64,000 nt of DNA from Marchantia polymorpha subsp. ruderalis. Taxonomy: Eukaryota; Streptophyta; Marchantiopsida; Marchantiales; Marchantiaceae. Position 1 is the first letter of the stretch, and the number at the start of each line of letters is the position of its first letter. Made by a program: the position numbers and the translations under genes. Under the pieces are notes generated by a model. That model made no database searches. It worked only from the letters and a program-made list of their open reading frames with translations, and was not told the DNA's origin. The stretch lies in NCBI GenBank assembly GCA_037833965.1, contig AP031356.1, positions 8,020,501 to 8,084,500 on the forward strand. The letters run 5' to 3'. Below are positions 32,371 to 44,070 of this stretch, in pieces.

Positions 32371-33351
32371 CCCATAACTCACGGATCCCTACTTCGTTTG
32401 AAACGTTCTTGGGCTCGTTGGAACAAGCGTGTTGTGTTCTTTCCAACGAGCTCCTAACTAAGTCAAACCAATAAGAATTGAAAAAGTTATGACGGTTTTA
32501 CTCTTCCGCCGAAGGCGTTTGCCTATGCGCAGGCGTCCGCGTCCTACACGCAGGCCGCCTATCCGCAAGCGTCTGCGTCTTACACGCAGCGCGCCTATAC
32601 GCAGGCGTTCTACACGCAGCGCGCCTTGGGCCGAAGGCTCCTCTAACTGTTAACGCCGAAGGCCCCTCTATATCTTAACGCCAAAGTCCCCTCGCCTAAC
32701 CAAGACAGCCGCCTTCGACGCTCATAACTCAGTGATAACTGATCCGTTTCAAGAGATCTTGACTTCGTTGGAACCAGCGCGTCGAGTTCTTTCCAACGAG
32801 ACCCGAATCAAGTCAAACCGCTATGAATTGAAAAAGATATGGCGGTTTTACTGCTTCGCCGAAGGCCTGCAATCGCCGGAGGCGTTCGTCCGCGCATAGG
32901 ACAAAAGTTGAATTCACTTCCGCGTAGGCGGAATTTCTGGCGGAGGCGAACTCCTTCCGCCGAAGGCGAACGTCTACGTATCTTCCAATAGTCATAACTC
33001 CCTAAGTCCTCATCCGTTCCAAGCGTTCTTGGGCTCGTTAGAACGAGCGTGTCGAGCCCTTTCCAACGAGACCCTAACGAACGCAAACCGTTAAGAATTG
33101 AAAACGTTATCACGGTTTTACGTTTCCGCCGAAGGCGTTTGTCTATGCGCAGGCCGCCTACGCTTAGGCCACCTACGCGCAACCCGCTGAAGGCCCTCCA
33201 TATCAGAAACTTCCGCCTCTCCTAACTCGGTGATGCCTCATCCGTTTCAAGAGTTCTTGGTCTTGTTGGAACGAGCGTTGCGAGCTCTTTTCAACAAGAC
33301 CCTAACTGAGTCAAGGCGTCACACATTGAAAACGTTATGAGAGTTTCACTC
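32371..33351 (-). repeat. Four spaced copies of the shared 130-bp module
   Basis: Copies lie at about 32371-32501, 32721-32851, 32991-33121 and 33219-33351. Each holds CATAACTC, a TTCTTGG block, then TTGGAAC or TTAGAAC, CTTTTCAAC or CTTTCCAACGAG, and a GTTATG-A-G tail near the end. Spacers are rich in CGCCGAAGGCG. Confidence 0.8.
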
Positions 33352-33552
33352 CTTCGCCGAAGGCCTTTTCCCGTAGGGACTTCACCGAAGGCACTTCGCC
33401 GAAAACCTTGCCCCGAAGGCCTCCTTCTGCACCTCTTGCCCCCTAACCATCACACCAACTCCTAATCTTGCCAAAACTTTCAGAAAACCCCAAGCATAAT
33501 TTTGCAAGAGCTTAAATCCAAACTTTTAACTCTCATAAGGGTAAAAAGACAT

Positions 33553-33575
33553 GTGAGCACAGTTTTGTGCTCACA
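33553..33575. repeat. Terminal palindrome of C LTR (inner end)
   Basis: Arms GTGAGCACA and TGTGCTCAC lie 4 bases apart, at the presumed start of the C LTR. The partner at 63399-63421 has 10-bp arms GTGAGCACAA and TTGTGCTCAC around two bases. Confidence 0.85.
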
Positions 33576-33630
33576 GACCGCAACTTGGCAGGTTGATGAA
33601 AAACACACACTGTACGAACTGCTGGTCAGC

Positions 33631-34031
33631 TCAGAACTTATGCATTATCGCAAAGCTGGATCCACATAAAGCTGACACCCTCCAAAATCTTCTTTCTGGC
33701 TGCTCGGATGCACAAAGCGACTTCCACAATACATCTGCATGTGCCACATAAGGCGATAGCGGGCAGGAGTCCAGAGATAGTACATCCAAAAGTGAACGAA
33801 GATTATTTGCAACCGCTTTTACGGCATCAGAGACTCTCATCGAGATTGACTTATCGTGCACCATCAAGATAGCTTGGGCGCGTTTCCGAGAATAGTTGTA
33901 GACCTCCTCGTCCCCACTCAGTGCTTGGCTGCTACTCGAACTCTTGAGAATTTCCACGGAGTGGGAAGTCTGTAGAAAGCGTCCTCCGAACTTTTTCAGT
34001 GAACTCCACAACTCCGAACCACACCCACAAA
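33631..34031 (-). CDS. Unrecognised open frame, possible terminal exon
   Basis: On the minus strand it is open from an AG that follows TTCT (near 34036) to a stop at 33631. It encodes about 130 residues, including SSLKKFGG, a serine run, VHDKSISMRVSDAVKAV and a SPYVAHADVLW stretch. The composition looks protein-like rather than random, but no family is recognised. It may belong with the cysteine-rich frame upstream at 34355-34537. Confidence is low. Confidence 0.22.
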
Positions 34032-34354
34032 TTCCCTCAGTCTAGAAGCTGGTTTCTCTCGAATGAGAATTTGCTCTACTTTCATGTTTGCCATCTCCCT
34101 GCCTAAGCCTTCCAAAAGAATCTGAAAGAGTGAAGTCTTCTTGGTCCGATCAGTTTTTCAGAGAGGCAACTGTCCGAAGAGATTCTAAGTGATCACGCGA
34201 GAATACCAGAGTCTTCAAAAAACAGCAAGCCATCCGAGATACATCAAAATCTCATGTCAAACGCAAAAACCTTATTGACAGTTTTCTGAAACTTTACTGC
34301 TGGAACTCCTTTCGAACTTGAGACAAATGTGAGCTCTCCGGCAGAAAAAACCTG

Positions 34355-34537
34355 TCAGTTGCTAGACTGTGAACTGCTGGACCTCATCTGGAATATTCCG
34401 TACACAAACCACTTCACCTTGAGACTACACAATCCACACTTCACTTCTTTCGCCTCGTGACCAATTCTCTCTACACAATGCAAACAACAATCACGTTTTC
34501 TTTGAACCGAAGTTGGATATCCACAAAGTACACAAAC
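34355..34537 (-). CDS. Cysteine-rich open frame, possible zinc-binding exon
   Basis: A 60-residue frame with the spacing C-x2-C-x11-C-C-x2-C-x12-C-x2-C and a histidine in the second loop, followed by a serine-rich tail. The paired CxxC motifs look like a zinc-ribbon or LIM-like fold, but no family is recognised and no start codon is evident. It would have to be an internal exon. Confidence 0.2.
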   Translation of the reverse strand, partial: VCVLCGYPTSVQRKRDCCLHCVERIGHEAKEVKCGLCSLKVKWFVYGIFQMRSSSSQSSN

Positions 34538-35814
34538 TCAAAACACGGTAAGTGTAGCAATCTCCCAAAAGAGAAAACATTGCCACAAACACCAAAAAAT
34601 TAAAATTTCACTCCTCGGAAACTCGTCAGAAAAATCATCACCCGTTAGAAACCGTCACAGTCACAAACAAAACAATTTCATTAAGAAAAATAACCCGTCA
34701 CTTGTCTAAAAAAACGTCAGCGGAATTTAAAAAACCTGAAAAACACAATCTGAAAACAATTTATTTACTGCATACTCCGAACTGCAAACCAACGTTGATA
34801 CCAATTGTAACCTAAAAAACACGCAAGTGATACGAAACACTCGAGACACAAAATGTAAAGTGGTCCACCCTTCCGAAGGGGCTACGTCACCGAGAACACT
34901 CATAATTTGATTTCAGGTTTCTCACACAATACGTTCATCATGTAGAAGCAAAAGCCATGTATCTGACTCCAGGCAGAAGCTGGATATTTAACCCCAGTCC
35001 ATGCGACCGTTCAGCTAAATGTAGCTAGGACCCGAGTTTCCTCTTTAACTGGAGTTAACTTCATATCTTTTTCAAAATAATAATTTTAGTGTTAAAAAAT
35101 CAATGATAATATTTTAGCAAAGTATGATAGTATGAACATATTTTGAAGTCAGCTGCTGGTATCTCGTGGGTCAAACGTCAATAGGAGGACGAGGTCCTTG
35201 TCTGGATTCACCAAGAGTGTACATTGGCATGCACGTCTTGTCATGCAGACGAATCCAAGTCAACGGATGGATAACACTTATTCGAGTTGTACAGCTTACA
35301 TTTTTCACCGTTCTCGCCATGCCGTTGCAGAACAGATCTGGCTCCATGAGCTCGATTCCTTTCAGGAGGATAGTACACCAGGGTTTACTACTGCCGTTTA
35401 TGAGTCGCATCCCTTTCATATGATGATTCCTTTAAATATAGGAATCGAAATATCTGATTTATAGCTGTATTTCTGTAACAATGTTTTAGCACTTTACACC
35501 TTTCTGAGGTCATTTACATTCGTTTACAGAACTAGATGAAAACGGTGAAAACAAAGGTTCAAACGACAACCACCAAAAATTGGCATTCACATGATAAACT
35601 AGAGCTTGATTAAAAACGAGGAAACTCATTGGTGAATTATTCAACCCTTCAGAGATATATCTCTGCTAAACCCAAATGAAGTGACAGTCACTTAAGCACC
35701 ATAAAATATCGAATCAATAAGAGTGATAGCGATAGAAGTTTCCTCCATCTGGAGAGTGAATGAAAGCTATTTCTTTTATTTCAACAAGTCTAATGTGTGC
35801 AAGGATGATAGATA

Positions 35815-36090
35815 TCAATACATCAGATCTTTGCGAGATTTGTTGCATAACAATTTCAATGCCTGGATAACGTCATTTCTCAAAGTTAAGTCGCACCACA
35901 TCCATGTTTTGATATGTACATGCCCCAGATATTCATCAAGATCCTTCGGAGTGACTGCCCAGAAGTAGTCAGTGGTTTGAGTACGGTGACTAGAGTCTCC
36001 ATAAACAGAGGAGATTATACTTTTTCTTTTCCACAAAAGCAAGCAATGGACGTCGTCAGGTCGAAATTCATCAGCCTCTTCTCATGTTAA
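35815..36090 (-). CDS. Unrecognised open frame, possible last exon
   Basis: On the minus strand it is open from just after a pyrimidine-rich stretch ending in AG (near 36091) to a stop at 35815. It encodes about 90 residues with DVHCLLLWKRK, TDYFWAVTPKDLDEYLG and TWMWCDLTLRN. It lies about 200 bases beyond the poly(A) signal of the thaumatin-like gene on the same strand. No family is recognised; it could be chance. Confidence 0.22.
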
Positions 36091-36287
36091 AACATAACAA
36101 GAGGTTTAGTTAATATATTGTGTGCAACATCCTCGCAGTTCTTCCTGTCACTATGAGTATACGAACATTATATTCCGGACCGTGATCTTAATAATCAGCC
36201 CCTCCATGACATCAGATGTATACACGCCTTGTAAAAAGTCACGACCAACACAGTGTATTGCCATTCACATTCAAAACGCTTCTGAAC

Positions 36288-36293
36288 TTTATT
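36288..36293 (-). terminator. Poly(A) signal AATAAA of the thaumatin-like gene
   Basis: On the minus strand AATAAA lies 116 bases after the stop codon of the thaumatin-like gene, a normal plant 3' UTR distance. Confidence 0.6.
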
Positions 36294-36408
36294 CTGATAT
36301 CCTTCACCATTACACTGGATAAAAACTACGGGCCCGCGTGAATGCACGTACACACGCGGTATAGAACATCACCGTTTCATACAAAAGCAGTGCAAGGCTC
36401 AAAGAGTG

Positions 36409-37674
36409 TCAAGGGCAAAACACGACTTCATAATCGGAGCCAGTCGGACATGTGAACGTAGAGGTGGCATCGTCGAAATTGTAACTGTAAGCTTCGGGAC
36501 ATGCTGCTTTGAACTGCCTCGTGCCGGCTGTCGGTCCCAGCCCGGCAGTTCCATCGGTATTGACGCAAGAAAGTGCACCAGTGGGTAGTGTCTGTAGAAC
36601 GTTGTTGGGCTGACAGAAAGAACTGTCATTCAAACGGGACGGTCCATGGGTCAATAAAGATTTGATAGAATTCGTGATTGCAACAACAACCAGGCTGCTC
36701 TACGAAGTATGGATTTCAGCATGTTCAGGCAATGTGAGATGGATTCAAATAAACGAGGTTACCTGATGTCGCTGATGGAACAGGTTATGGAGCTACAGCC
36801 CGTGGGCGCATTGATGGACATGGGAATGGTGTACGCATTCTGCATGGGGTTCGAGGGACCAGCAGTTATTATGATCAGTACGTTGATGACAAACAGCAGT
36901 ATCTGAGGTTGCAGCACACAAATCTAATCTACGTAGATCTGACTATCTGGCTCCTTCCGCACCCCAAAAGAAGGATCAAACCAATAATCCGCAATGGTGA
37001 GAACAAGAGATGACCGCCGTCAAATCTTGCAGCAGATGCAAATATCGGTGCACTGATATCACTGAACTCATCGAGGATATATAGAAACTTTGACCGCAAA
37101 TTCAACACCATCGTCCAGCCTATCTCAATGGGAAGAAATACTCACAACGTTACTCAAGTCGTAGAAGTCTTGATTGCCAGAGCCAGGGATTGTGAGCTCA
37201 GCTAAGTTGGCTAAGTTTCTATCCGTAGCCGCGTAAGGAGTCCCTGTGACTGCACATTGTCCCGTCACAGAAGCATACACAACAGCAGATGGCCAGCTAC
37301 AAGCCGTGCCCAGATCGATAGCCTGTGAGGTTCCGGCACTCAGATCCCACTGATCAATGTTCTGTTGCCCGGTTTGAGAACATGCTGTCACCATGTAGTT
37401 GCAGTTGTTACTGATCGTGATTACACAACCTGCATGGGGAATAATGAGTCAAGCAGTGAGTTTTCCTGGGCACGTCATTCGCAGCTCCGTTCCCTGATAG
37501 AGAGCGGGAGGCATCTGCTGTGTGACAAGTACTCGGCCATTCTCACATATTACAAACGTGCACGGAGACCTAAAGGAAAAGATAGAGGCTATTGGTGGCA
37601 GTCTCACCGTGGACGATTTCTCCGAATATTACAGAAATGAAGACGAACCGTAGTGCTAAGCTTGAAGTCGCCAT
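36409..37674 (-). CDS. Small thaumatin-like protein, four exons, 213 aa
   Basis: Host gene on the minus strand. Exons: 37674-37608, 37429-37146, 36839-36763 and 36622-36409. The introns (178, 306 and 140 bases) all run GT to AG, and all phases agree. Residues 1 to about 23 are a signal peptide ([18 protein letters not shown]), so the product should be secreted. The mature part starts CVITISNNC and has [14 protein letters not shown] (residues 111-116), [25 protein letters not shown] (184-201) and a final FCP, all hallmarks of thaumatin/PR-5 proteins. It has 12 cysteines and a short central region without the usual YCC segment, like the small-type thaumatin-like proteins. Family members act in defence and cell-wall glucan binding; the role here is inferred. 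It appears intact. Confidence 0.85.
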
Positions 37675-37810
37675 GCTGTTTATCGGTTTTTACGATATTG
37701 AGGCAAACCAGTCCCAAGAGATAGGACAAAGAACAGAGATCAGAGTCTGAGATGTTATTGCTGAAAGATATCTCAGCCAGAATGAGTTGATTGAGTCGTT
37801 TTGACATCTC

Positions 37811-37819
37811 TAATTTATA
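37811..37819 (-). promoter_or_regulatory. Likely TATA box of the thaumatin-like gene
   Basis: On the minus strand TATAAATTA lies about 137 bases before the start codon, giving a 5' UTR of roughly 110 bases. The start context is AACAGCATGGC, a good plant start. Confidence 0.45.
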
Positions 37820-38941
37820 GCCTTGACATTTCGGTAAGGTCCTCATTGAGATCTCAATGCATCGTCTATACATCAATTTGTTGATTGCACTTAGGCAGAT
37901 ACAGAGAGATATTAGCTCCATTCAGATGCTTTCCTTTGGACTCACAAGGGCAGAGAACGTATTTAAAGAGTATTTGCACAGGCCTTATCTCCCTTGTCTT
38001 ACAACAATTAAAATCAGCGTTCAAGTTGCGCAGATTTTGTTCCCCAACATACGCCACTACTATAGATATACACATAGTCAAATCAAGCAGAATAGTCAAA
38101 TCCAGCATGGAATGACACATAAGCCATAGCTTGACCAAGTTTGATGGCTGGTCACCCGGATGCTTCCTTCATCTTAACTCTCTCAGCAGATGGATACGAT
38201 GTGCTACGTAGGAGATCTGCGACTGAAAAGGTAAGTTACTGAATGGTCCAAGCGGATGAGAAGATCCTATCAAAAAGGTACAGCCGGATCAAGCTCTCAT
38301 ACATCTAATAATTGTAATAAAAATATTTCTGAATCGAGATCTGTTTAAATTCTATTTCAGACAATGAAAGTCAAACAAATTCTGGATCTCTCGTATTAAG
38401 CTAGACAAATTATTAGCTCGTAGAAGCGTGACTGATTTTATTTTCTCTATGACAATAGACCTTTATATATTGAGAGGCAATGCAAGTTTCTAACCATTGA
38501 TCTCCATCAATGAATAGAGATAGGTGAGTTTTGGACATTCTGGTCTGAAACATCAAAGACCGTCATGCAAAGTGAACACAATTTGTTGTAACTTTGGGAG
38601 ATTTAAATGACGTACAGTCGTTAATTCGTCATCCGACTGCAAATTCAAGGTAACATTCAATGTGTGTTGGAATAGTAATTTCAAAACATTGAATGCGAAT
38701 TCAATCGTGTTCATTTCCGATAAGAAGAAAACGTATTTAAGAATCAACGTTTGGAAACTAGAATCACGTCTGACATGTTGTGTCGTTAGTCATAATGCAT
38801 GCGCAAAGCTTTAATTTGATCTCTTTCGTCCTTATTGGCAACACTAATTTCGAGAGCCCTCTCATACACGAAATTATAAGTTACAGACATATTTCTTTCT
38901 GCTATGCATGCTCACCTTGCTTTTGTGGGTTCCATAAAAGA
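37820..38941. other. Host intergenic DNA upstream of the thaumatin-like gene
   Basis: AT-rich, with no long or convincing coding frame on either strand. It ends at the target site of the composite A LTR, so an LTR now sits about 1.27 kb upstream of the thaumatin-like start codon. Confidence 0.6.
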
Positions 38942-38946
38942 TGACA
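38942..38946. repeat. Target site duplication TGACA, left copy
   Basis: TGACA precedes the A LTR start at 38947. The same five bases follow the LTR end at 63102-63106. The pair brackets the whole 24-kb composite. Confidence 0.85.
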
Positions 38947-41900
38947 TGTGGTAACACACTTTTTGTTTTTTTCAGAATTTAAACAAATTTTAGAAAACTA
39001 GTATTAAAGCAGTGTTTGTAGCTAGAGAAGGGTACGCTAAATAGAGTGGATTGATGAGATCGTCACGAGGGCACAAAGAATCACGTAGTCGGATGTACCA
39101 ACGCCAACGTCTTCGGCGCCTTCGGCAAAAGCTCCTTTTCTGAGGTGTCTCTACTCAAGCGCCTCCAGCGTATAAGGAAGCTACGCTTCCGACGCAGACA
39201 CCTCAGGAGGAGGTTTTGCTAAAGACGTCAGGAGAAGGGCCCGGACCTCTAAAGGCGTCCGACCATGAGTGCGCCTTCGGCGAAGCGCCGCTAGCGCGGA
39301 AAGGGGAAACCTTCATAACAATCGGGATACACGGTGGATCCAGTTGGTTGAAGTTGCATTAGAAAGAGCTCGGGACGCTCGTTCTAACGAGTCCAAGAGC
39401 GTTGGAGATGGATCAGGAATGGAGAAGTTATGAGCGTCGGAAAACTCGTAGCCGGACATGCGCCGTTCGCGCTAGGGTTCACAGCCGGAAAGGATTCCCG
39501 TACGCCCTCGGCGATGCGCCTTCGGCGGAATCACGCGCTCATAGGAGGAAACCAACTCAGAGTCGGAAGCGCCTTTGGCGGCTGTTCATGGAAGGAAAGC
39601 GCCGGTCGGATGTACGCCTCCGACGTGGCGCTGACGGCCGGATGCGCTGGCATGAGTTGCGTTGACGGATATGCGCCGGCAGCAACGGACGAGGCATAAA
39701 GGACAAAATAGGCGATACGACTGCGCGCCGGCGTAATTCGCTCCGACTGGATGTGCGCCTCCAGCAAGGCGCCGACGGATAATGAACGCACCAGCGGCGA
39801 CACGCCTCCGGTGAGGGACGGGTTGGGAAAAGACAACAGGGCCGACGTATACCCTGCAGCGGACTCGAGTCCGGAAGGTGGCGGCGGCGGGAGAATTCAA
39901 CGTTTAAGCATGCGAATGCGCGCAGTGCGGAGACGTGAATTCGCGCATGCAAAGGGCGAACCGTTAAGCCGTATAGCCGGCTGCGTACGTTGCAACCAAT
40001 AAGAACGTTGGACGTTCTTGAAATCGGAGAAGAAAAGACTGCGCTCCAGTCTCATTCTCTCATTCTTGACTTTGCGATTTCCAGTTTCCAAGATTACGCG
40101 CAAGGGCGGAGCGACCTGCAGTGAGAGTAGAGAGTGCGGAGACGAGTTGAGCAAGGATCTTGGCGGACCTTGAAAGAATTGTGAGTAGCGATCTTGAACG
40201 AGCGCAGAGAGAGTGAGCAGTCAGTGCTTGAGTGGCCGACGCGAAGTGGCGATTGTGAGAGAGCGAGCGAAAGGGATAACGTTTGTGTGTGTGCAGGCAA
40301 CGCAATGTCGAAGGTTCCCCAGCTGCGAGTGTCTCCACTCAGGGTGCCGCAGATCGGTCTACGCGCATTTCAAGATGTGCTGTTGAGGCTGAAGCTCGAT
40401 TTTCTCCTATGGGGGTGGAATTGGACATGTCCGGAGATGGTGCGCGAGTATCTGCAGGAGAGACACAAGCCTTCTGGCGGATTTCGCCCACACCCAGAGA
40501 GATGGGACATTTGCAATTGGGCGCAGGTGTTAGGCAGGTGTGCCGGCGAGGAAGGGGATCTCCTCTTCGAGGCCGATAGCGTGAAGGTGTCCCAGGAGGA
40601 AGAAGTCTCTTACAATGAGCTCTTCAAAGTTGCCAGACATCCCAAGAACGGTTTCCGGACACGGGATTACAAGGATCGATTGCGGAGAAATGTCGCGACG
40701 GCATTGCTGCAGATATTGCAGCCAACCAAGACCGCTTACATGCATGGTTGGCAGGTAGAGTTTGTGGAGCTAGTGTTGTCAGGAGCTCCGGTGCATTGGG
40801 CACGGCTCCTGTGGAAGGTGACGCGCCAACATGCGCAAGAAGAGAGGGGAGGAACGCTCAATCATCTATCGCCTTACTTAATCGTGTTTTACCGGGCGAT
40901 GGGATGTTTGACGAATGCTGAGAAAACTCGGTTTCCGCAGCTGACCCGGACTTATCCAGGTAGATATTCGAGGGAGGCCGAAGTAGACACGGATCCGGAC
41001 GAGGAACCTGCCAGTACGCCTCCGGCTCCGGCTCCAGCAAGAGCAGCAGAAGAACGTCGAAGTGAGCGCATTCCGCGAAAGCGGAAGTGGGATGAGAGAC
41101 CTGAGGACAGGCAGCCGGAAGTGCCAGCTGCGCCGACTCGTGATCGGCCCACCCCCGAGCCTCACAGTCGACCAAAACAGAGGGCACGCAAAATGCCAAC
41201 TGTTACTGAGGAGACCAGGCGAACTCCGACCCGGCGGAATCTCACACAGGAAGAGATAATCGCTCAGATTCTAGGGAAGACGGCAGATACCTCTGCACAG
41301 AAGGCACCACGGCCTTCGGGAGGAGATGAACGGACTGACAGTCGGCCGACTGCGAGTCGGATGACTGAAGGCCGACAAGCGGAAGGAAGGCCAACTGAAC
41401 GGCGCGTTGAACCGGACAGCAGGCCGGAAGCAGAAGAGAGTTTGGCTGACGAGCCAACAATCCTCAGAGGGTCGTCTTCGGCGGAAGGCACTTCTGGAAG
41501 AACGCCACCAGCAAGCAGGCCAAGTGGAGTCAAGACGCGCAGGGTGTATCCGACTCCCAGTCGGACAACTGCTGGTCGGCCGACTGCGAGTCGGACAACA
41601 GAGAGTTAGCCGGATCCGCCGACTGCGAGACGGATGGGGCCAACGACCAGTGTGCGGACGCCTTCGGCGGACGCACCTTCAGCAAGAACACCTTCCGCGC
41701 AGATTGCGCCGGAAGGACAGGCAGCAGAAGCGGGCGGTTCAAGAGTGACAAAAGTCACTGCGGCGTCGACCCCTTCACAAACCGAAGATCGAGCCGGAAC
41801 AGGGGCTCAAGCAGTGGGATCTCCCACTGCCCTGGATATTTTAGCACGCAGTGGAGCAGCAGTCGCAGCGGAAGCTGCTGCGCGCCACAGTTCCAGGGAG

Positions 41901-42474
41901 TCGCCAAGGGATTCGGTGGCGACTGAAATCCTCGAGACTGAGGATGATACGAGCTCGGAAGAGCAGGAAGCGGATTCGGTGCAGAAAACGCCAACAGGGG
42001 TGCTGTGCGAACAGATAGTTCCACTCCTGCGATATCTGGATCGCAAGACATCCAAATACGCAAGTGCCTTAAAACCGCAGTCTTATGTGGAGACTATCAG
42101 GCGAAGGACGAGGATCAAGGTGGCAAAGTGGGCCTCTAGTTGCCAAGTATATGTGGAAAGGAACACCGCCCTCCGACAACACCTGGCGGTCACCCAGAAG
42201 CTATACCAAGCCTTGCAGCAGCAGAAGGAGGATGCGGCGACGAAAAGCCAGGCCGATGCCGAACTAATACAGGCAAAGATCGAGTCGGAATTGCAGGAGG
42301 AGCGGAGACAGAACCAAGTCCTAGCAGCCGAGCTTGCGCGCCAGACGCGCGCCTTAGAAGAAAGTCAAAGAGCCCGCAAGGAGGATGAGGAGTTGTTGTG
42401 CAACTTGCAATCCGAGTGCTCGGATTTGAGGGCACAACGTGCGGGATTAGAAATGCAGCTGGCCGAGGTGGAGA
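38947..42474 (+). mobile_element. Family A LTR, first 3.5 kb, outer copy
   Basis: It starts TGTGGTAACACAC and follows the A LTR into the coiled-coil part of the U3 frame. At 42475 a second A LTR start begins exactly at its TG. The outer left duplication (TGACA) belongs to this LTR, while the right one follows the second LTR. This fits a nested insertion followed by LTR-LTR recombination. Confidence 0.87.
40305..42474 (+). pseudogene. U3-encoded protein, family A, incomplete copy
   Basis: From the ATG at 40305 (MSKVPQLRV) through the N-terminal domain, the linker and the first part of the coiled coil. It is incomplete at the C-terminus and broken about once before that. It is closer to 59588-62143 than to the copies in the young element. 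Confidence 0.75.
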
Positions 42475-43575
42475 TGTGGTAACACACTTTTTGTTTTTTT
42501 TGCAGAATTTAAACAATTTTAGAAAACTAGTACCAAAGCAGTGTTTGTAGCTAGAGAAGGGTACGCTAAATAGAGTGGATTGATGAGATCGTCACGAGGA
42601 CACAAAGCAGCACGTAGTCGGATATACCAACGCCAACGTCTTCGGCGCCTTCGGCAAAAGCTCCTTTTTGAGGTGTCTCTACTCACGCGCCTCTAGCGTA
42701 TAAGGAAGCTACGCTTCCGGCGCAGACACCTCAGGAGGAGGTTTTGCTAAAGACGTCAGGAGAAGGGCCCGGACCTCTAAAGGCATCCGACCATGAGTGC
42801 GCCTTCGGCGAAACGCCGCTAGCGCGGAAAGGGAAAACCTTCATAACAATCGGGATACACGGTAGATCCAGTTGGTTGAAGTTGCCTTAGAAAGAGCGCG
42901 GGACGCTCGTTCTAACGAGTCTAAGAGCGTTGGAGATGGATCAGGAATGGAGAAGTTATGAGCGTCGGAAAACTCGTAGCCGGACATGCGCCGTACGCGC
43001 TAGGGTTCACAGCCGGAAAGGATTCCCGTACGCCCTCGGCAATGCGCCTTCGGTGGAATCACGCGCTCATAGGAGGAAACCAACTCAGAGTCGGAAGCGC
43101 CTTTGACGGCTGTTCATGGAAGGAAAGCGCCGGTCGGATGTACGCCTCCGACGTGGCGCTGACGGCCGGATGCGCTGGCATGAGTTGCACTGGCGGATAT
43201 GCGCCGGCAGCAACGGACGAGGCATAAAGGACAAAATAGGCGGTACGACTGCGCGCCGGCGTAATTCGATCCGACTGGATGTGCGCCTCCGGCAAGGCGC
43301 CGACGGATAATGAACGCACCAGCGGCGACACGCCTCCGGAGAAGGGCGGGTTAAGAAAAGACAACAGGGCCGACGTATACCCTGCAGCGGACTCGAGTCC
43401 GGAAGGTGGCGGCGGCGGGAGAATTCAACGTTTAAGCATCCGAATGCGCGCAATGCGGAGACGTGAATTCGCGCATGCAAAGGGCGAACCGTTAAGCCGT
43501 ATGGCCGGCTGCGTACGTTGCAACCAGTAAGAACGTTGGACGTTCTTGAAATCGGAGAAGAAAAGACTGCGCTCC
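42475..43575 (+). mobile_element. Family A LTR, inner copy, left part
   Basis: The first 1.1 kb of an A LTR, from TGTGGTAACACAC to the point where the young A element is inserted. The LTR resumes after that element at 59332. The five bases GCTCC at its end (43571-43575) are the left target duplication. Confidence 0.92.
43571..43575. repeat. Target site duplication GCTCC, left copy
   Basis: GCTCC directly precedes the 5' LTR at 43576, and GCTCC at 59327-59331 directly follows the 3' LTR. Without the insert the flanking LTR reads through without a gap. Confidence 0.93.
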
Positions 43576-43934
43576 TGTGGTAACACACTTTTTGTTTTTT
43601 TTGCAGAATTTAAACAATTTTAGAAAACTAGTACCAAAGCAGTGTTTGTAGCTAGAGAAGGGTACGCTAAATAGAGTGGATTGATGAGATCGTCACGAGG
43701 GCACAAAGAATCACGTAGTCGGATGTACCAACGCCAACGTCTTCGGCGCCTTCGGCAAAGACTTCTTTTTGAGGTGTCTCTACTCACGCGCCTCTAGCGT
43801 ACAAGGAAGCTACGCTTCCGGCGCAGACACCTCAGGAGGAGGTTTTGCTAAAGACGTCAGGAGAAGGGCCCGGACCTCTAAAGGCATCCGACCATGAGTG
43901 CGCCTTCGGCGAAGCGCCGCTAGCGCGGAAAGGG

Positions 43935-44070
43935 AAAACCTTCATAACAATCGGGATACACGGTAGATCCAGTTGGTTGAAGTTGCATTAGAAAGAGCTC
44001 GGGACGCTCGTTCTAACGAGCCCAAGAGCGCCGGAGATGGATCAGGAATGGAGAAGTTATGAGCGTCGGA
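43935..44070 (+). repeat. Shared 130-bp U3 module, A copy
   Basis: From AAACCTTCATAAC to GTTATGAGCGTCGG. The arms are TTAGAA and TTCTAA where B and C have TTGGAA and TTCCAA, so paired positions change together. Another A copy lies at 16922-17057. Confidence 0.78.

Larger units (their letters stand above)
31857..33575 (-). repeat. Family C LTR-like sequence
   Basis: On the minus strand it starts TGTGAGCACAAAAC at 33575. Next come four spaced copies of the 130-bp module known from A and B LTRs, separated by GCCGAAGGC-rich spacers, then a purine-rich leader resembling the A leader upstream of its U3 frame. It is cut at 31857 by the A LTR piece, before any U3 frame. The same sequence in opposite orientation begins at 63399. 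I infer an LTR of a third related family; no internal region is in the window. Confidence 0.6.
33576..36287. other. Host DNA, AT-richer, no confident gene
   Basis: Low-copy-looking DNA with none of the LTR motifs. On the minus strand it holds open frames that could be exons: 33631-34031, 34355-34537 (cysteine-rich), 35171-35419 and 35815-36090. I recognise none of them. A PBS-like octamer at 34790-34806 is discussed among rejected items. Confidence 0.5.

Noticed and set aside
33553-33575. Palindrome at the C LTR edge as a transcription terminator
   Set aside because: It coincides with the start of a repeat seen twice and has no U-rich tail or adjoining gene end; an LTR terminus fits better.
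34785-34806. TGGTATCA after TTACA on the minus strand, like a Copia primer site next to an LTR end
   Set aside because: Only eight bases match the initiator tRNA end well, no LTR pair or Copia gag or pol is found nearby, and the neighbouring frames look unrelated.
37125-37394. Single-exon reading of the thaumatin-like N-terminal part
   Set aside because: The frame runs past a GTGAGT donor into intron sequence; the four-exon model gives consistent phases and a signal peptide.
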